Below are positions 7,445 through 14,062 of a stretch of DNA of 22,899 bases, in pieces. This stretch comes from an uncultured Dorea sp. (lineage in GTDB: Bacteria > Bacillota > Clostridia > Lachnospirales > Lachnospiraceae). The stretch lies in NCBI GenBank assembly GCA_900543415.1, contig UQRE01000037.1, positions 1 to 22,899 on the forward strand, in the 5' to 3' direction. Every line of letters begins with the position of its first letter. The stretch's first letter is position 1. The translations under genes and the position numbers were made by a program. The notes beneath the pieces are model-generated. The model did not search any database. It saw nothing but the letters and a program-made list of their open reading frames with translations, and was not told the DNA's origin.

Positions 7445-7987
7445 ATGTCACGTATTGGAAGACTGCCAGTTGCAATCCCAGCAGGCGTAACTGTTGAAGT
7501 TGCAGAGAATAATAAAGTGACTGTAAAAGGTCCAAAGGGAACTCTTGAAAGAGAACTCCCAACAGAAATGTCCATCAAAGTTGAGGGCGAAGAAGTTGTA
7601 GTTACAAGACCAAATGACTTAAAGAAAATGAAATCTTTACATGGTCTTACAAGAACACTGATCAACAACATGGTTGTTGGTGTTACAGAAGGATACCAGA
7701 AGGTTCTGGAAGTAAACGGTGTTGGTTACAGAGCAGCTAAGTCTGGAAAGACATTGACATTAAACCTTGGATACTCTCATCCGGTAGAGATGGAAGATCC
7801 GGAAGGCGTAGAGTCAGCTGTTGAAGGTCAGAACAAGATCATCGTTAAAGGTATTGATAAAGAAAAAGTAGGCCAGTATGCAGCTGAGATCAGAGACAAG
7901 AGAAGACCGGAGCCATACAAAGGTAAAGGTATTAAGTATGCTGATGAAGTTATCAGACGTAAAGTTGGTAAGACTGGTAAGAAATAA
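7445..7987 (+). CDS. rplF: 50S ribosomal protein L6
   Basis: L6 lies near the factor-binding site and sarcin-ricin loop. The protein reads MSRIGRLPVAIPAGVTVEVA, then VKGPKGTLERELP, GLTRTLINNMVVGVTEGYQK, LEVNGVGYRAAKSGKTLTLN, LGYSHPVEM and the diagnostic C-terminal IRDKRRPEPYKGKGIKYADE. The two repeated L6 domains and the 180-residue length are normal. A 66-nt spacer from rpsH holds an AAGGAGG SD. Confidence 0.99.
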   Translation: MSRIGRLPVAIPAGVTVEVAENNKVTVKGPKGTLERELPTEMSIKVEGEEVVVTRPNDLKKMKSLHGLTRTLINNMVVGVTEGYQKVLEVNGVGYRAAKSGKTLTLNLGYSHPVEMEDPEGVESAVEGQNKIIVKGIDKEKVGQYAAEIRDKRRPEPYKGKGIKYADEVIRRKVGKTGKK

Positions 7988-8004
7988 GAAAGGAGAGTGT
8001 AAAA

Positions 8005-8373
8005 ATGGTTAGCAAAAAATCAAGAAGTGTAGTTCGTGTTAACAAACACAGAAAATTACGTAACCGTTTAAGTGGTACAGCAGAGTGCCCACGTTTAGCA
8101 GTATTTAGAAGTAACAATCACATGTATGCACAGATCATTGATGATGTAGCTCAGACAACTCTGGTTTCCGCTTCCACTCTTCAGAAAGATGTGAAAGCAA
8201 ACTTAGAGAAGACAAACAACGTTGATGCTGCAGCATATCTTGGTAAAGTGATTGCTGAGAAGGCACTTGAGAAAGGTATTAAAGACGTTGTCTTTGACAG
8301 AGGCGGGTTTATTTACCAGGGAAAAATTCAGGCATTAGCAGACGCAGCTAGAGAAGCTGGGTTGAATTTCTAG
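8005..8373 (+). CDS. rplR: 50S ribosomal protein L18
   Basis: L18 attaches 5S rRNA to the large subunit together with L5. The product has the basic N terminus with RVNKHRKLRNRLSGTAECPR, the core LAVFRSNNHMYAQIIDDVAQ and the ending KDVVFDRGGFIYQGKIQALA plus DAAREAGLNF. It is 122 residues, standard length. The SD GAAAGGAGAG lies just after the rplF stop. Confidence 0.99.
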   Translation: MVSKKSRSVVRVNKHRKLRNRLSGTAECPRLAVFRSNNHMYAQIIDDVAQTTLVSASTLQKDVKANLEKTNNVDAAAYLGKVIAEKALEKGIKDVVFDRGGFIYQGKIQALADAAREAGLNF

Positions 8374-8387
8374 AAGGAGGAGCACAC

Positions 8388-8897
8388 ATGAGACAGGAAC
8401 GTATTGATGCTAGTCAGTTAGAGTTAAATGAAAAAGTAGTATCAATTAAGCGTGTAACCAAAGTTGTTAAAGGTGGCCGTAACATGAGATTCACAGCTTT
8501 AGTAGTTGTTGGTGATGGAAATGGTCACGTTGGTGCAGGCTTAGGAAAAGCTACTGAGATTCCAGAGGCAATCCGCAAAGGTAAAGAGGATGCAGCTAAG
8601 AACCTCATCAAAGTAGCATTAGATGAAAACGAAAGTATTACACATGATTTTATCGGTAAATTCGGAGGAGCTTCCGTACTGCTTAAAAAAGCTCCGGAAG
8701 GTACTGGAGTTATCGCCGGTGGTCCGGCGCGTGCAGTCATCGAGATGGCAGGAATCAAGAACATCCGTACAAAATCCCTTGGTTCTAACAACAAACAGAA
8801 TGTTGTTCTGGCTACAATCGATGGATTACGTCAGATTAAGACTCCGGAAGAAGTAGCTAAGCTTCGTGGTAAATCAGTAGAAGAGATCTTAGGCTAA
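8388..8897 (+). CDS. rpsE: 30S ribosomal protein S5
   Basis: S5 contributes to decoding accuracy and the mRNA entry channel. The N-terminal dsRBD-like domain (about residues 15-80) has KVVSIKRVTKVVKGGRNMRF, TALVVVGDGNGHVGAGLGKA and EAIRKGKEDAAKNLIKV. The C-terminal domain shows APEGTGVIAGGPARAVIEMA, GIKNIRTKSLGSNNK and a final LRGKSVEEILG. Length is 169 residues. The SD AGAAGGAGG overlaps the rplR stop, and the spacer is 14 nt. Confidence 0.99.
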   Translation: MRQERIDASQLELNEKVVSIKRVTKVVKGGRNMRFTALVVVGDGNGHVGAGLGKATEIPEAIRKGKEDAAKNLIKVALDENESITHDFIGKFGGASVLLKKAPEGTGVIAGGPARAVIEMAGIKNIRTKSLGSNNKQNVVLATIDGLRQIKTPEEVAKLRGKSVEEILG

Positions 8898-8911
8898 GGA
8901 GGTAAATAAAG

Positions 8912-9091
8912 ATGGCAAATTTAAAAGTTACATTAGTAAAATCTCCAATTGGTGCTGTACCAAAGCATAAGAAAACTGTAGAGGCAATGGGACTTCGCAA
9001 AGTAAACAAAACAGTTGAACTGCCGGACAATGCAGCAACAAGAGGTATGATCAAACAGGTATCTCACCTGGTTAAAGTTGAAGAAGCATAA
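8912..9091 (+). CDS. rpmD: 50S ribosomal protein L30
   Basis: This short gene encodes the 59-residue L30, beginning MANLKVTLVKSPIGAVPKHK and continuing KTVEAMGLRKVNKTVELPDN, AATRGMIKQVSHLVKVEEA. The VTLVKSPIG start, the LGLRKVN-like motif and the RGMIxxVxHLVxVEE ending are the family signature. An AAGGAGG SD overlaps the rpsE stop. Its place between rpsE and rplO is the standard spc order. Confidence 0.98.
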   Translation: MANLKVTLVKSPIGAVPKHKKTVEAMGLRKVNKTVELPDNAATRGMIKQVSHLVKVEEA

Positions 9092-9120
9092 TTGAATTAA
9101 ACAGATAAGGAGGTGTCACA

Positions 9121-9561
9121 ATGGATTTATCAAACTTAAGACCTGCTGATGGCGCAAAACAGAGTGATAATTTCAGAAGAGGACGTGGACACGGTTCTGG
9201 AAATGGTAAGACAGCCGGTAAGGGACACAAAGGTCAGAAAGCTCGTTCAGGAGGTACAAGACCTGGTTTCGAAGGTGGTCAGATGCCATTATATAGAAGA
9301 ATACCAAAGAGAGGTTTCACAAACAGAAACTCTAAGACAATCGTTGGTATTAACGTAGAGGCCCTGGAAGTATTTGAAAACGATGCAGTAGTAACTGTTG
9401 AGACATTGATCGAACAGGGAATCGTTAAAAATCCAAGAGATGGAGTTAAAATTCTTGGAAACGGTGAGCTTACAAAGAAGCTTACAGTACAGGCTAACGC
9501 ATTCAGCGCAGGCGCTGTAGCTAAGATTGAGGCTTTAGGTGGAAAAGCAGAGGTGATCTAA
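9121..9561 (+). CDS. rplO: 50S ribosomal protein L15
   Basis: L15 is a late-assembly 23S-binding protein. The N terminus MDLSNLRPADGAKQSDNFRR leads into the extended glycine/basic arm GRGHGSGNGKTAGKGHKGQK and ARSGGTRPGFEGGQMPLYRR (residues about 20-62), then IPKRGFTNRNSK. The globular C-terminal domain includes VKILGNGELTKKLTVQANAF. Length 146 is normal. The TAA stop overlaps the secY ATG by one base, linking ribosome and translocon synthesis. Confidence 0.99.
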   Translation: MDLSNLRPADGAKQSDNFRRGRGHGSGNGKTAGKGHKGQKARSGGTRPGFEGGQMPLYRRIPKRGFTNRNSKTIVGINVEALEVFENDAVVTVETLIEQGIVKNPRDGVKILGNGELTKKLTVQANAFSAGAVAKIEALGGKAEVI

Positions 9562-10877
9562 TGTTAGAAACTTTCCGAAGAGCATTTGGAATTAAGGATA
9601 TCCGTAAGAAGATCGGGTATACATTTTTGATGTTGATCGTGATCAGACTTGGTTCCGAACTGCCGACACCGGGAGTCAACCCGACTTATATTAAAGAGTT
9701 TTTTGCACAGAATACCGGGGAAGCGTTTAACTTGTTTAACGCTTTCACCGGAGGTTCTTTTGAGCAGATGTCTATATTTGCTCTGAGCATTACACCGTAC
9801 ATTACATCTTCTATCATTATGCAGCTTCTTACCATTGCAATTCCAAAACTGGAAGAAATGCAAAAAGAAGGTGAAGACGGAAGAAAGAAGATTGTAGCAA
9901 TTACCCGTTATCTTACAGTAGTACTTGCATTGATCGAATCTACAGCAATGGCAGTAGGATTTGGTCGTCAGGGACTTCTGAAGGAATATAACTTTGTAAA
10001 TGCTGCGATCGTAGTTTTGACGCTGACTGCAGGATCTGCATTCCTTATGTGGATCGGTGAGAGAATTACAGAAAAGGGTGTTGGAAATGGTATTTCTATC
10101 GTACTTGTAATCAACATTCTCTCCCGTGTGCCAAGTGATATGACAACACTGTTCGATCAGTTTGTGAAAGGCAAGAGTCTTGCGTCCGGTGGACTTGCTG
10201 TACTGATCATTCTGGCAATCATTGTTGCTATGGTCGTATTTGTTATTCTTCTTCAAGATGGAGAGAGAAGAATTGCGGTACAGTATTCACAGAAGATCGC
10301 AGGAAGAAAAACTTTCGGCGGACAGTCCACACATATTCCATTAAAGGTAAACACTGCAGGTGTTATTCCGATCATTTTCGCATCATCCTTGATGCAGTTC
10401 CCGATCGTTATCGCGTCTTTCCTTGGTAAGGGAAATGGAAGCGGAATCGGAAGTGAGATCTTAAGAGGAATGAATCAGGGCAACTGGTTGAATCCTGATC
10501 AGATCAAATATTCATGGGGATTGATCGTATATATTGTACTTACTGTATTCTTTGCTTACTTCTATACATCAATCACATTTAACCCATTGGAGATCGCAAA
10601 CAATATGAAAAAGAGCGGTGGATTTATTCCGGGTATCCGTCCGGGTAAACCAACGGTTGAATATCTGACAAAGAGATTAAATTATATTATCTTTATCGGA
10701 GCATGTGGTCTCGTTGTAGTGCAGGTTGTTCCAATCTTCTTCAATGGATGGTTCGGAGCAAATGTGTCCTTCGGTGGAACATCATTGATTATTATCGCCA
10801 GTGTTATCTTAGAGACTCTGAAGCAGATAGAATCGCAAATGCTTGTGCGTAACTACAAAGGTTTTTTAAGTAATTAA
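9561..10877 (+). CDS. secY: Preprotein translocase channel subunit SecY
   Basis: SecY forms the protein-conducting channel of the cytoplasmic membrane with SecE and SecG, driven by SecA or ribosomes. The 438-residue protein has the ten-helix layout of the family. A hydrophobic segment starts at about residue 19 (IGYTFLMLIVIRLGSELPTP), and a plug region follows (about 59-84). The conserved GERITEKGVGNGISIVL spans about 166-182 and PLKVNTAGVIPIIFASSL about 260-277, with PGIRPGKPTVEYL further on. The C terminus ends in the cytosolic SQMLVRNYKGFLSN. The ATG overlaps the rplO stop (TAATG), so translational coupling is likely. It is the last gene of the spc part before adk. Confidence 0.99.
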   Translation: MLETFRRAFGIKDIRKKIGYTFLMLIVIRLGSELPTPGVNPTYIKEFFAQNTGEAFNLFNAFTGGSFEQMSIFALSITPYITSSIIMQLLTIAIPKLEEMQKEGEDGRKKIVAITRYLTVVLALIESTAMAVGFGRQGLLKEYNFVNAAIVVLTLTAGSAFLMWIGERITEKGVGNGISIVLVINILSRVPSDMTTLFDQFVKGKSLASGGLAVLIILAIIVAMVVFVILLQDGERRIAVQYSQKIAGRKTFGGQSTHIPLKVNTAGVIPIIFASSLMQFPIVIASFLGKGNGSGIGSEILRGMNQGNWLNPDQIKYSWGLIVYIVLTVFFAYFYTSITFNPLEIANNMKKSGGFIPGIRPGKPTVEYLTKRLNYIIFIGACGLVVVQVVPIFFNGWFGANVSFGGTSLIIIASVILETLKQIESQMLVRNYKGFLSN

Positions 10878-10888
10878 GCAATAAATGT

Positions 10889-10923
10889 ATTTTGACTCGC
10901 GGAAATTTTTCGCGGGTTAAAAT
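10889..10923 (+). other. Long hairpin between secY and adk
   Basis: ACTCGCG 10895-10901 pairs with CGCGGGT 10911-10917 (one G-U), around a 9-nt loop. The stem extends through G10894 with T10918 (G-U), TTTT 10890-10893 with AAAA 10919-10922, and A10889 with T10923. This gives about 13 pairs. No U-tract follows on either strand, so it does not look like an intrinsic terminator. A processing site or 3'-end stabiliser that separates secY from adk expression is a reasonable guess. Confidence 0.5.
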
Positions 10924-10944
10924 GCTATAAGGAGGAACTTACAT

Positions 10945-11589
10945 ATGAAAATAATTATGTTAGGCGCGCCAGGTGCGGGCAAAGGTACTCAGGCAAAGAA
11001 AATTGCCGCAAAATATAACATTCCTCATATTTCTACAGGAGATATTTTCAGAGCTAACATTAAAAATGGAACAGAGCTCGGAAAAAAAGCAAAGACTTAT
11101 ATGGATCAGGGACTTCTTGTTCCGGATGAACTGGTAGTAGATCTGGTAGTAGACCGCGTAGGTCAGGAAGATGCAAAAAACGGTTATGTACTTGATGGAT
11201 TCCCGAGAACAATCCCACAGGCAGAGGCTCTTGACAAAGCGATTGCCGGTCTGGGAGAGAAAGTAGACTATGCCATTGATGTAGATGTTCCAGATGAGAA
11301 TATTGTGCGCCGTATGGGCGGTCGTCGTGCCTGTGTAGGCTGTGGAGCTACTTATCATATGGAATATGCGCCTACAAAAGTAGAAGGTATCTGTGATACA
11401 TGCGGCAAAGAGCTGATCTTAAGAGACGATGACAAGCCGGAGACGGTGTTGAAACGTCTTGGCGTATATCATGAGCAGACACAGCCATTGATTGATTATT
11501 ATACAAATGCAGGAATACTGAAGACGGTAGACGGGACAGTAGACATCAATGACGTATTTCAGGCAATCGTGGATATTTTAGGAGAATAA
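10945..11589 (+). CDS. adk: Adenylate kinase, zinc-type lid
   Basis: Adenylate kinase interconverts ATP plus AMP and two ADP in the cytosol. The P-loop GAPGAGKGTQ is at residues 7-16, followed by HISTGDIFRANI and the DGFPRTIPQAEAL AMP-binding segment. The LID domain (about 125-163) carries a zinc site of two CxxC pairs (ACVGCGATYHMEY and ICDTCGKEL), typical of Gram-positive enzymes. R-rich catalytic elements (RRMGGRRAC) are intact. Length is 214 residues, normal for the long form. An AAGGAGGA SD precedes the ATG. The position after secY is the classic Firmicute order. Confidence 0.99.
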   Translation: MKIIMLGAPGAGKGTQAKKIAAKYNIPHISTGDIFRANIKNGTELGKKAKTYMDQGLLVPDELVVDLVVDRVGQEDAKNGYVLDGFPRTIPQAEALDKAIAGLGEKVDYAIDVDVPDENIVRRMGGRRACVGCGATYHMEYAPTKVEGICDTCGKELILRDDDKPETVLKRLGVYHEQTQPLIDYYTNAGILKTVDGTVDINDVFQAIVDILGE

Positions 11590-11593
11590 GAAC

Positions 11594-12355
11594 ATGCCAA
11601 TTACAATTAAATCGTCCAGAGAAATAGAGCTTATGACGGAAGCAGGACGGATATTGGAGATTGTTCATAATGAGCTTGGAAAAGCACTTCGTCCGGGAAT
11701 GAGTACGAAAGCTATTGATAAACTGGGGGAAGAAGTGATCCGCAGTTATGGATGTATTCCGTCATTTCTGGATTATAACGGATACCCGGCATCGATATGC
11801 GTCTCTGTGAATGATGAAGTTGTTCACGGAATTCCTTCCGAACACCGCATAATTCAGGAAGGAGATATCGTAAGTCTGGATGCCGGAGTCATTTACAAAG
11901 GATATCAATCTGATGCAGCGAGAACGCATGCGGTTGGAGAGATCAGCGAAGAAGCAAAAAAACTGATCGAAGTTACAAGAGAAAGTTTTTTCGAAGGTAT
12001 AAAATATGCCAGAGAAGGCAATCATCTATTTGATATTTCAGCAGCGATCGGTAAATATGCCGAAGACAGAGGATACGGAGTAGTCCGTGATTTATGTGGA
12101 CACGGTATTGGAACTGCCCTCCATGAAGCCCCGGAGATACCAAACTATGCAATGAATAGAAAAGGTGTAAAACTGAAAGCGGGAATGACACTTGCCATTG
12201 AACCGATGATCAACATCGGGGGATGGGAAGTGGACTGGATGGATGACGATTGGACTGTAGTGACAAGAGATCATTCATTGTCTGCACATTATGAGAATAC
12301 AGTGTTGATCACTGAGGGCGAATCAAAACTTTTGACATTGACCTCAAATGTATAG
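11594..12355 (+). CDS. map: Methionine aminopeptidase, type I
   Basis: This enzyme removes the initiator methionine from nascent proteins. The five metal ligands are recognisable: the Asp in SLDAGVIYKGY, the Asp in QSDAARTHAVG, the His in CGHGIGTALHEAPEIPNY, the Glu in LAIEPMINIGG and the Glu in SAHYENTVLIT. The substrate-side His in EVVHGIPSE is present. The protein is 253 residues, lacks the N-terminal zinc finger extension of some type I enzymes, and begins MPITIKSSREIELMTEAGRI. It starts 4 nt after the adk stop, so coupling to adk is likely. The stop is TAG followed at once by TAA. Confidence 0.99.
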   Translation: MPITIKSSREIELMTEAGRILEIVHNELGKALRPGMSTKAIDKLGEEVIRSYGCIPSFLDYNGYPASICVSVNDEVVHGIPSEHRIIQEGDIVSLDAGVIYKGYQSDAARTHAVGEISEEAKKLIEVTRESFFEGIKYAREGNHLFDISAAIGKYAEDRGYGVVRDLCGHGIGTALHEAPEIPNYAMNRKGVKLKAGMTLAIEPMINIGGWEVDWMDDDWTVVTRDHSLSAHYENTVLITEGESKLLTLTSNV

Positions 12356-12446
12356 TAATTTAGAGAATTAAAAATGAGGTCAGAGCTTGAGGAGGCTCTT
12401 CGGACACATCAAGAAGAACTTTCTTAATATAAAGTGGAGAAGAACT

Positions 12447-12698
12447 ATGGACAGATATGAAACGGGAATGCTTGCACGTTCCAAAGCTGGACATGATGCA
12501 GGTTCAGTATATGTAATAACAGATACAGATGACGCATATGTATATCTGGTGGACGGTAAACTTAGAACATTTTCCCGCCCGAAAAAAAAGAAAAAGAAAC
12601 ACGTGCAGATTATTTTAAAGAAATATGACATTTCAAATGCAGACGATGTCAGGATTAAACGGATATTGAAAGAATGGAATCAGGAAGAGGAATCATAG
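12447..12698 (+). CDS. KOW-domain RNA-binding protein (L14E/L6E/L27E-like)
   Basis: The 83-residue product reads MDRYETGMLARSKAGHDAGS, then VYVITDTDDAYVYLVDGKLR and a lysine-rich stretch. This resembles the bacterial KOW proteins related to archaeal/eukaryotic L14e (COG2163-like). Firmicutes often keep this gene between map and infA. The KOW core is G-hydrophobic-RSKAGHD (about residues 7-17), and the basic run RPKKKKKKHVQI (about 47-58) suggests RNA contact. The ATG at 12447, with GGAGA 6 nt upstream, is preferred. An in-frame TTG at 12387 preceded by GAGGT would add 20 residues that do not look like the family. Function is unknown; association with the ribosome is inference from position and charge. 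Confidence 0.85.
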   Translation: MDRYETGMLARSKAGHDAGSVYVITDTDDAYVYLVDGKLRTFSRPKKKKKKHVQIILKKYDISNADDVRIKRILKEWNQEEES

Positions 12699-12710
12699 GA
12701 GGATTAAAAC

Positions 12711-12929
12711 ATGTCAAAAGCTGACGTAATTGAAATTGAAGGAACTGTAGTAGAGAAATTGCCAAACGCGATGTTTCAGGTAGAACTTGAAAATGGTCAT
12801 CAGGTTCTGGCTCACATCAGTGGAAAATTAAGAATGAACTTCATTAAGATCTTACCGGGGGACAAAGTAACATTAGAGTTATCCCCATATGATCTTTCTA
12901 AAGGAAGAATTATCTGGAGAGATAAATAA
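12711..12929 (+). CDS. infA: Translation initiation factor IF-1
   Basis: IF-1 is a 72-residue OB-fold factor that occupies the 30S A-site during initiation. The sequence MSKADVIEIEGTVVEKLPNA, MFQVELENGHQVLAHISGKL and RMNFIKILPGDKVTLELSPY DLSKGRIIWRDK (grouped here by segment) is the family in full. A TAGGAGG SD lies 12 nt after the preceding stop. It is the last gene before an intrinsic terminator. Confidence 0.99.
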   Translation: MSKADVIEIEGTVVEKLPNAMFQVELENGHQVLAHISGKLRMNFIKILPGDKVTLELSPYDLSKGRIIWRDK

Positions 12930-12947
12930 GAAGATATGTGAAAGAAG

Positions 12948-12986
12948 CCTTGTATCAAAGACAGCTGTCGATGGTACAAGGTTTTT
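12948..12986 (+). terminator. Intrinsic terminator after infA
   Basis: CCTTGTA 12948-12954 pairs perfectly with TACAAGG 12975-12981, followed directly by TTTTT 12982-12986. The loop is 20 nt and contains the self-complementary GACAGCTGTC 12960-12969. It closes the S10-spc-adk-map-infA transcription unit, possibly with some read-through. Confidence 0.75.
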
Positions 12987-13007
12987 GTGATTATTATAAA
13001 ATAATTA

Positions 13008-13037
13008 TTGACTTTCTTATGTATAAAGTGCTATACT
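13008..13037 (+). promoter_or_regulatory. Sigma-A-type promoter for rpmJ and the alpha operon
   Basis: The -35 box TTGACT (13008-13013) and the -10 box TATACT (13032-13037) are separated by 18 nt in an A/T-rich setting. The predicted start is near 13044, giving a leader of about 118 nt before rpmJ. This promoter lies just after the infA terminator, so rpmJ-rpsM-rpsK-rpsD-rpoA-rplQ can be transcribed on their own. Confidence 0.8.
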
Positions 13038-13043
13038 ATATGA

Positions 13044-13161
13044 GCACGTTTCTAGGCATTAGTCTGCCCTTTGGTCTTAGAGTTGCACAAAGAGCAAAGG
13101 AAGAATGTGAGAAATCGTGTAGAGACAAGAGGCAGAGCAATGGATGAAAGGAGGATTTGAC
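13044..13161 (+). promoter_or_regulatory. Structured leader of rpmJ
   Basis: Within the predicted leader, TCTGCC 13063-13068 can pair with GGCAGA 13131-13136. CCTTTG 13068-13073 can pair with CAAAGG 13095-13100 just inside it (the two share base 13068). TGCC 13065-13068 can alternatively form a local hairpin with GGCA 13055-13058. The rpmJ SD (AAAGGAGGA) follows at about 13148-13155. The competing helices suggest possible control, but no ligand can be named. Confidence 0.4.
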
Positions 13162-13275
13162 GTGAAGGTTAGATCATCAGTAAAACCAATTTGCGAAAAA
13201 TGCAAAGTAATCAAAAGAAAAGGAAGCGTTCGTATTATCTGCGAAAATCCAAAGCATAAACAGCGTCAGGGTTAA
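13162..13275 (+). CDS. rpmJ: 50S ribosomal protein L36, zinc form
   Basis: The 37-residue L36 reads MKVRSSVKPICEKCKVIKRK followed by GSVRIICENPKHKQRQG. The zinc ligands C11, C14, C27 and H32 of the C+ type are all present. Translation starts at GTG, supported by an AAAGGAGGA SD and by the universal MKVRxSVK N terminus. It is the first gene of the transcript from the 13008-13037 promoter. Confidence 0.98.
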   Translation: MKVRSSVKPICEKCKVIKRKGSVRIICENPKHKQRQG

Positions 13276-13693
13276 TCACTGGAATGTTTATGGAGAATTG
13301 GAAGCTAGTTAAGGCGGCTGATAGCCGACACGCGGGGACGTGTGTAGACTATTTCAAATATACAAGGAACACCTGTAGCCGGTGGACATCCTTCGTATAT
13401 TGCTTCTAATGCCGGCAGGTCATTGCCGAATTATTATAGAAGATAATCGGGTGCCGGAAAGGGTGCGAATACCGACGCACCTGGGTGGCGCGAAGCGCAA
13501 CCCCTATTAAAGACGATGTGCGTAAGCTGAAAAGTGCATAGGTTGCACATCGACTGTGTGAGTTTACTCACAACAGATGAATGTGCAAGATATATAGGGC
13601 GAAGCCCGACAACGAGATGAAGCGATAGCGAAATCGAGTTGCTTTTCAGCAAGAACAAAAAAATCAAAAAACAGAAAATGGAGGAAATTCACA
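13276..13693 (+). ncRNA. Large multi-helix structured RNA between rpmJ and rpsM
   Basis: This 418-nt gap has no credible gene but dense helix potential.
- A 9-bp stem, 13297-13305 with 13402-13410 (one G-U), closes a domain.
- Inside it: CGGCT/AGCCG (13315-13319/13323-13327), ACACG/CGTGT (13328-13332/13339-13343), and a long arm of AATATAC plus AAGGA (13357-13368) with TCCTT, bulged C and GTATATT (13389-13401), tipped by CACC/GGTG (13370-13373/13381-13384).
- Then CCGGCA/TGCCGG (13412-13417/13452-13457) enclosing CCG-A-ATTAT/ATAAT-CGG.
- GGTGCG/CGCACC (13462-13467/13476-13481).
- GGGT/ACCC with inner GCGC-GAA-GCGC (13483-13503).
- CGATGTGC/GCACATCG (13514-13521/13545-13552).
- CTGTGTGAG/CTCACA-A-CAG (13554-13576, bulged A13573).
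- GGGC-GAA-GCCC (13597-13607).
- A symmetric hairpin at 13610-13641.
The rpsM SD (GGAGG, 13680-13684) follows. Family is not recognised; a long alpha-operon leader is the likeliest role. Confidence 0.65.
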
Positions 13694-14062
13694 ATGGCTC
13701 GTATAGCAGGTGTAGACTTACCAAGAGACAAACGTGTTGAGATCGGATTGACTTATATCTACGGAATCGGTAGAACAAGCGCAACTCGTATCTTAGCAGA
13801 AGCAGGAGTTGATCCAGACATTCGTTGTAGAGATCTTACAGACGAGGATGTTAAAAAGATCAGCGCTGTAATCGATGAGACACAGGTTGTAGAGGGTGAC
13901 TTAAGAAGAGAGATCGCTCTTAACATCAAGAGATTACAGGAGATCGGATGCTACAGAGGTATCCGTCACAGAAGAGGACTTCCGGTTCGTGGTCAGAAGA
14001 CAAAGACTAACGCAAGAACAAGAAAAGGTCCTAAGAGAACAGTAGCAAACAAGAAGAAATAA
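13694..14062 (+). CDS. rpsM: 30S ribosomal protein S13
   Basis: S13 lies in the 30S head and contacts P-site tRNA and L5. The 122-residue protein starts MARIAGVDLPRDKRVEIGLT, with the helix-two-turn-helix segment IYGIGRTSATRILAEAGVDP. It ends with the basic tail CYRGIRHRRGLPVRGQKTKT and NARTRKGPKRTVANKKK. The ATG follows an ATGGAGG SD. It is the first gene after the large structured non-coding RNA region, so it is the likely direct target of any control exerted there. Confidence 0.99.
   Translation: MARIAGVDLPRDKRVEIGLTYIYGIGRTSATRILAEAGVDPDIRCRDLTDEDVKKISAVIDETQVVEGDLRREIALNIKRLQEIGCYRGIRHRRGLPVRGQKTKTNARTRKGPKRTVANKKK

Noticed and set aside
9564..10256. Minus-strand frame opposite secY (230 codons)
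   Set aside because: Its composition mirrors the hydrophobic secY codons and it has no initiation signal.
12938..13147. Open frame of 69 codons between infA and rpmJ
   Set aside because: It spans the infA terminator and the rpmJ promoter, has no SD and no family resemblance; the internal ATG at 13040 also lacks an SD.
13434..13667. Minus-strand frame of 77 codons in the rpmJ-rpsM gap
   Set aside because: Palindromic helices create open frames on both strands; no SD or promoter supports it and the product looks random.
13656..13672. A-rich tract as a minus-strand terminator tail
   Set aside because: On the minus strand the T-runs would come before, not after, the hairpin.
13276..13693. Group I or group II intron, RNase P RNA or tmRNA
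   Set aside because: No domain V-like hairpin with catalytic AGC, no RNase P core motif and no tRNA-like ends were seen; the flanking genes are intact.
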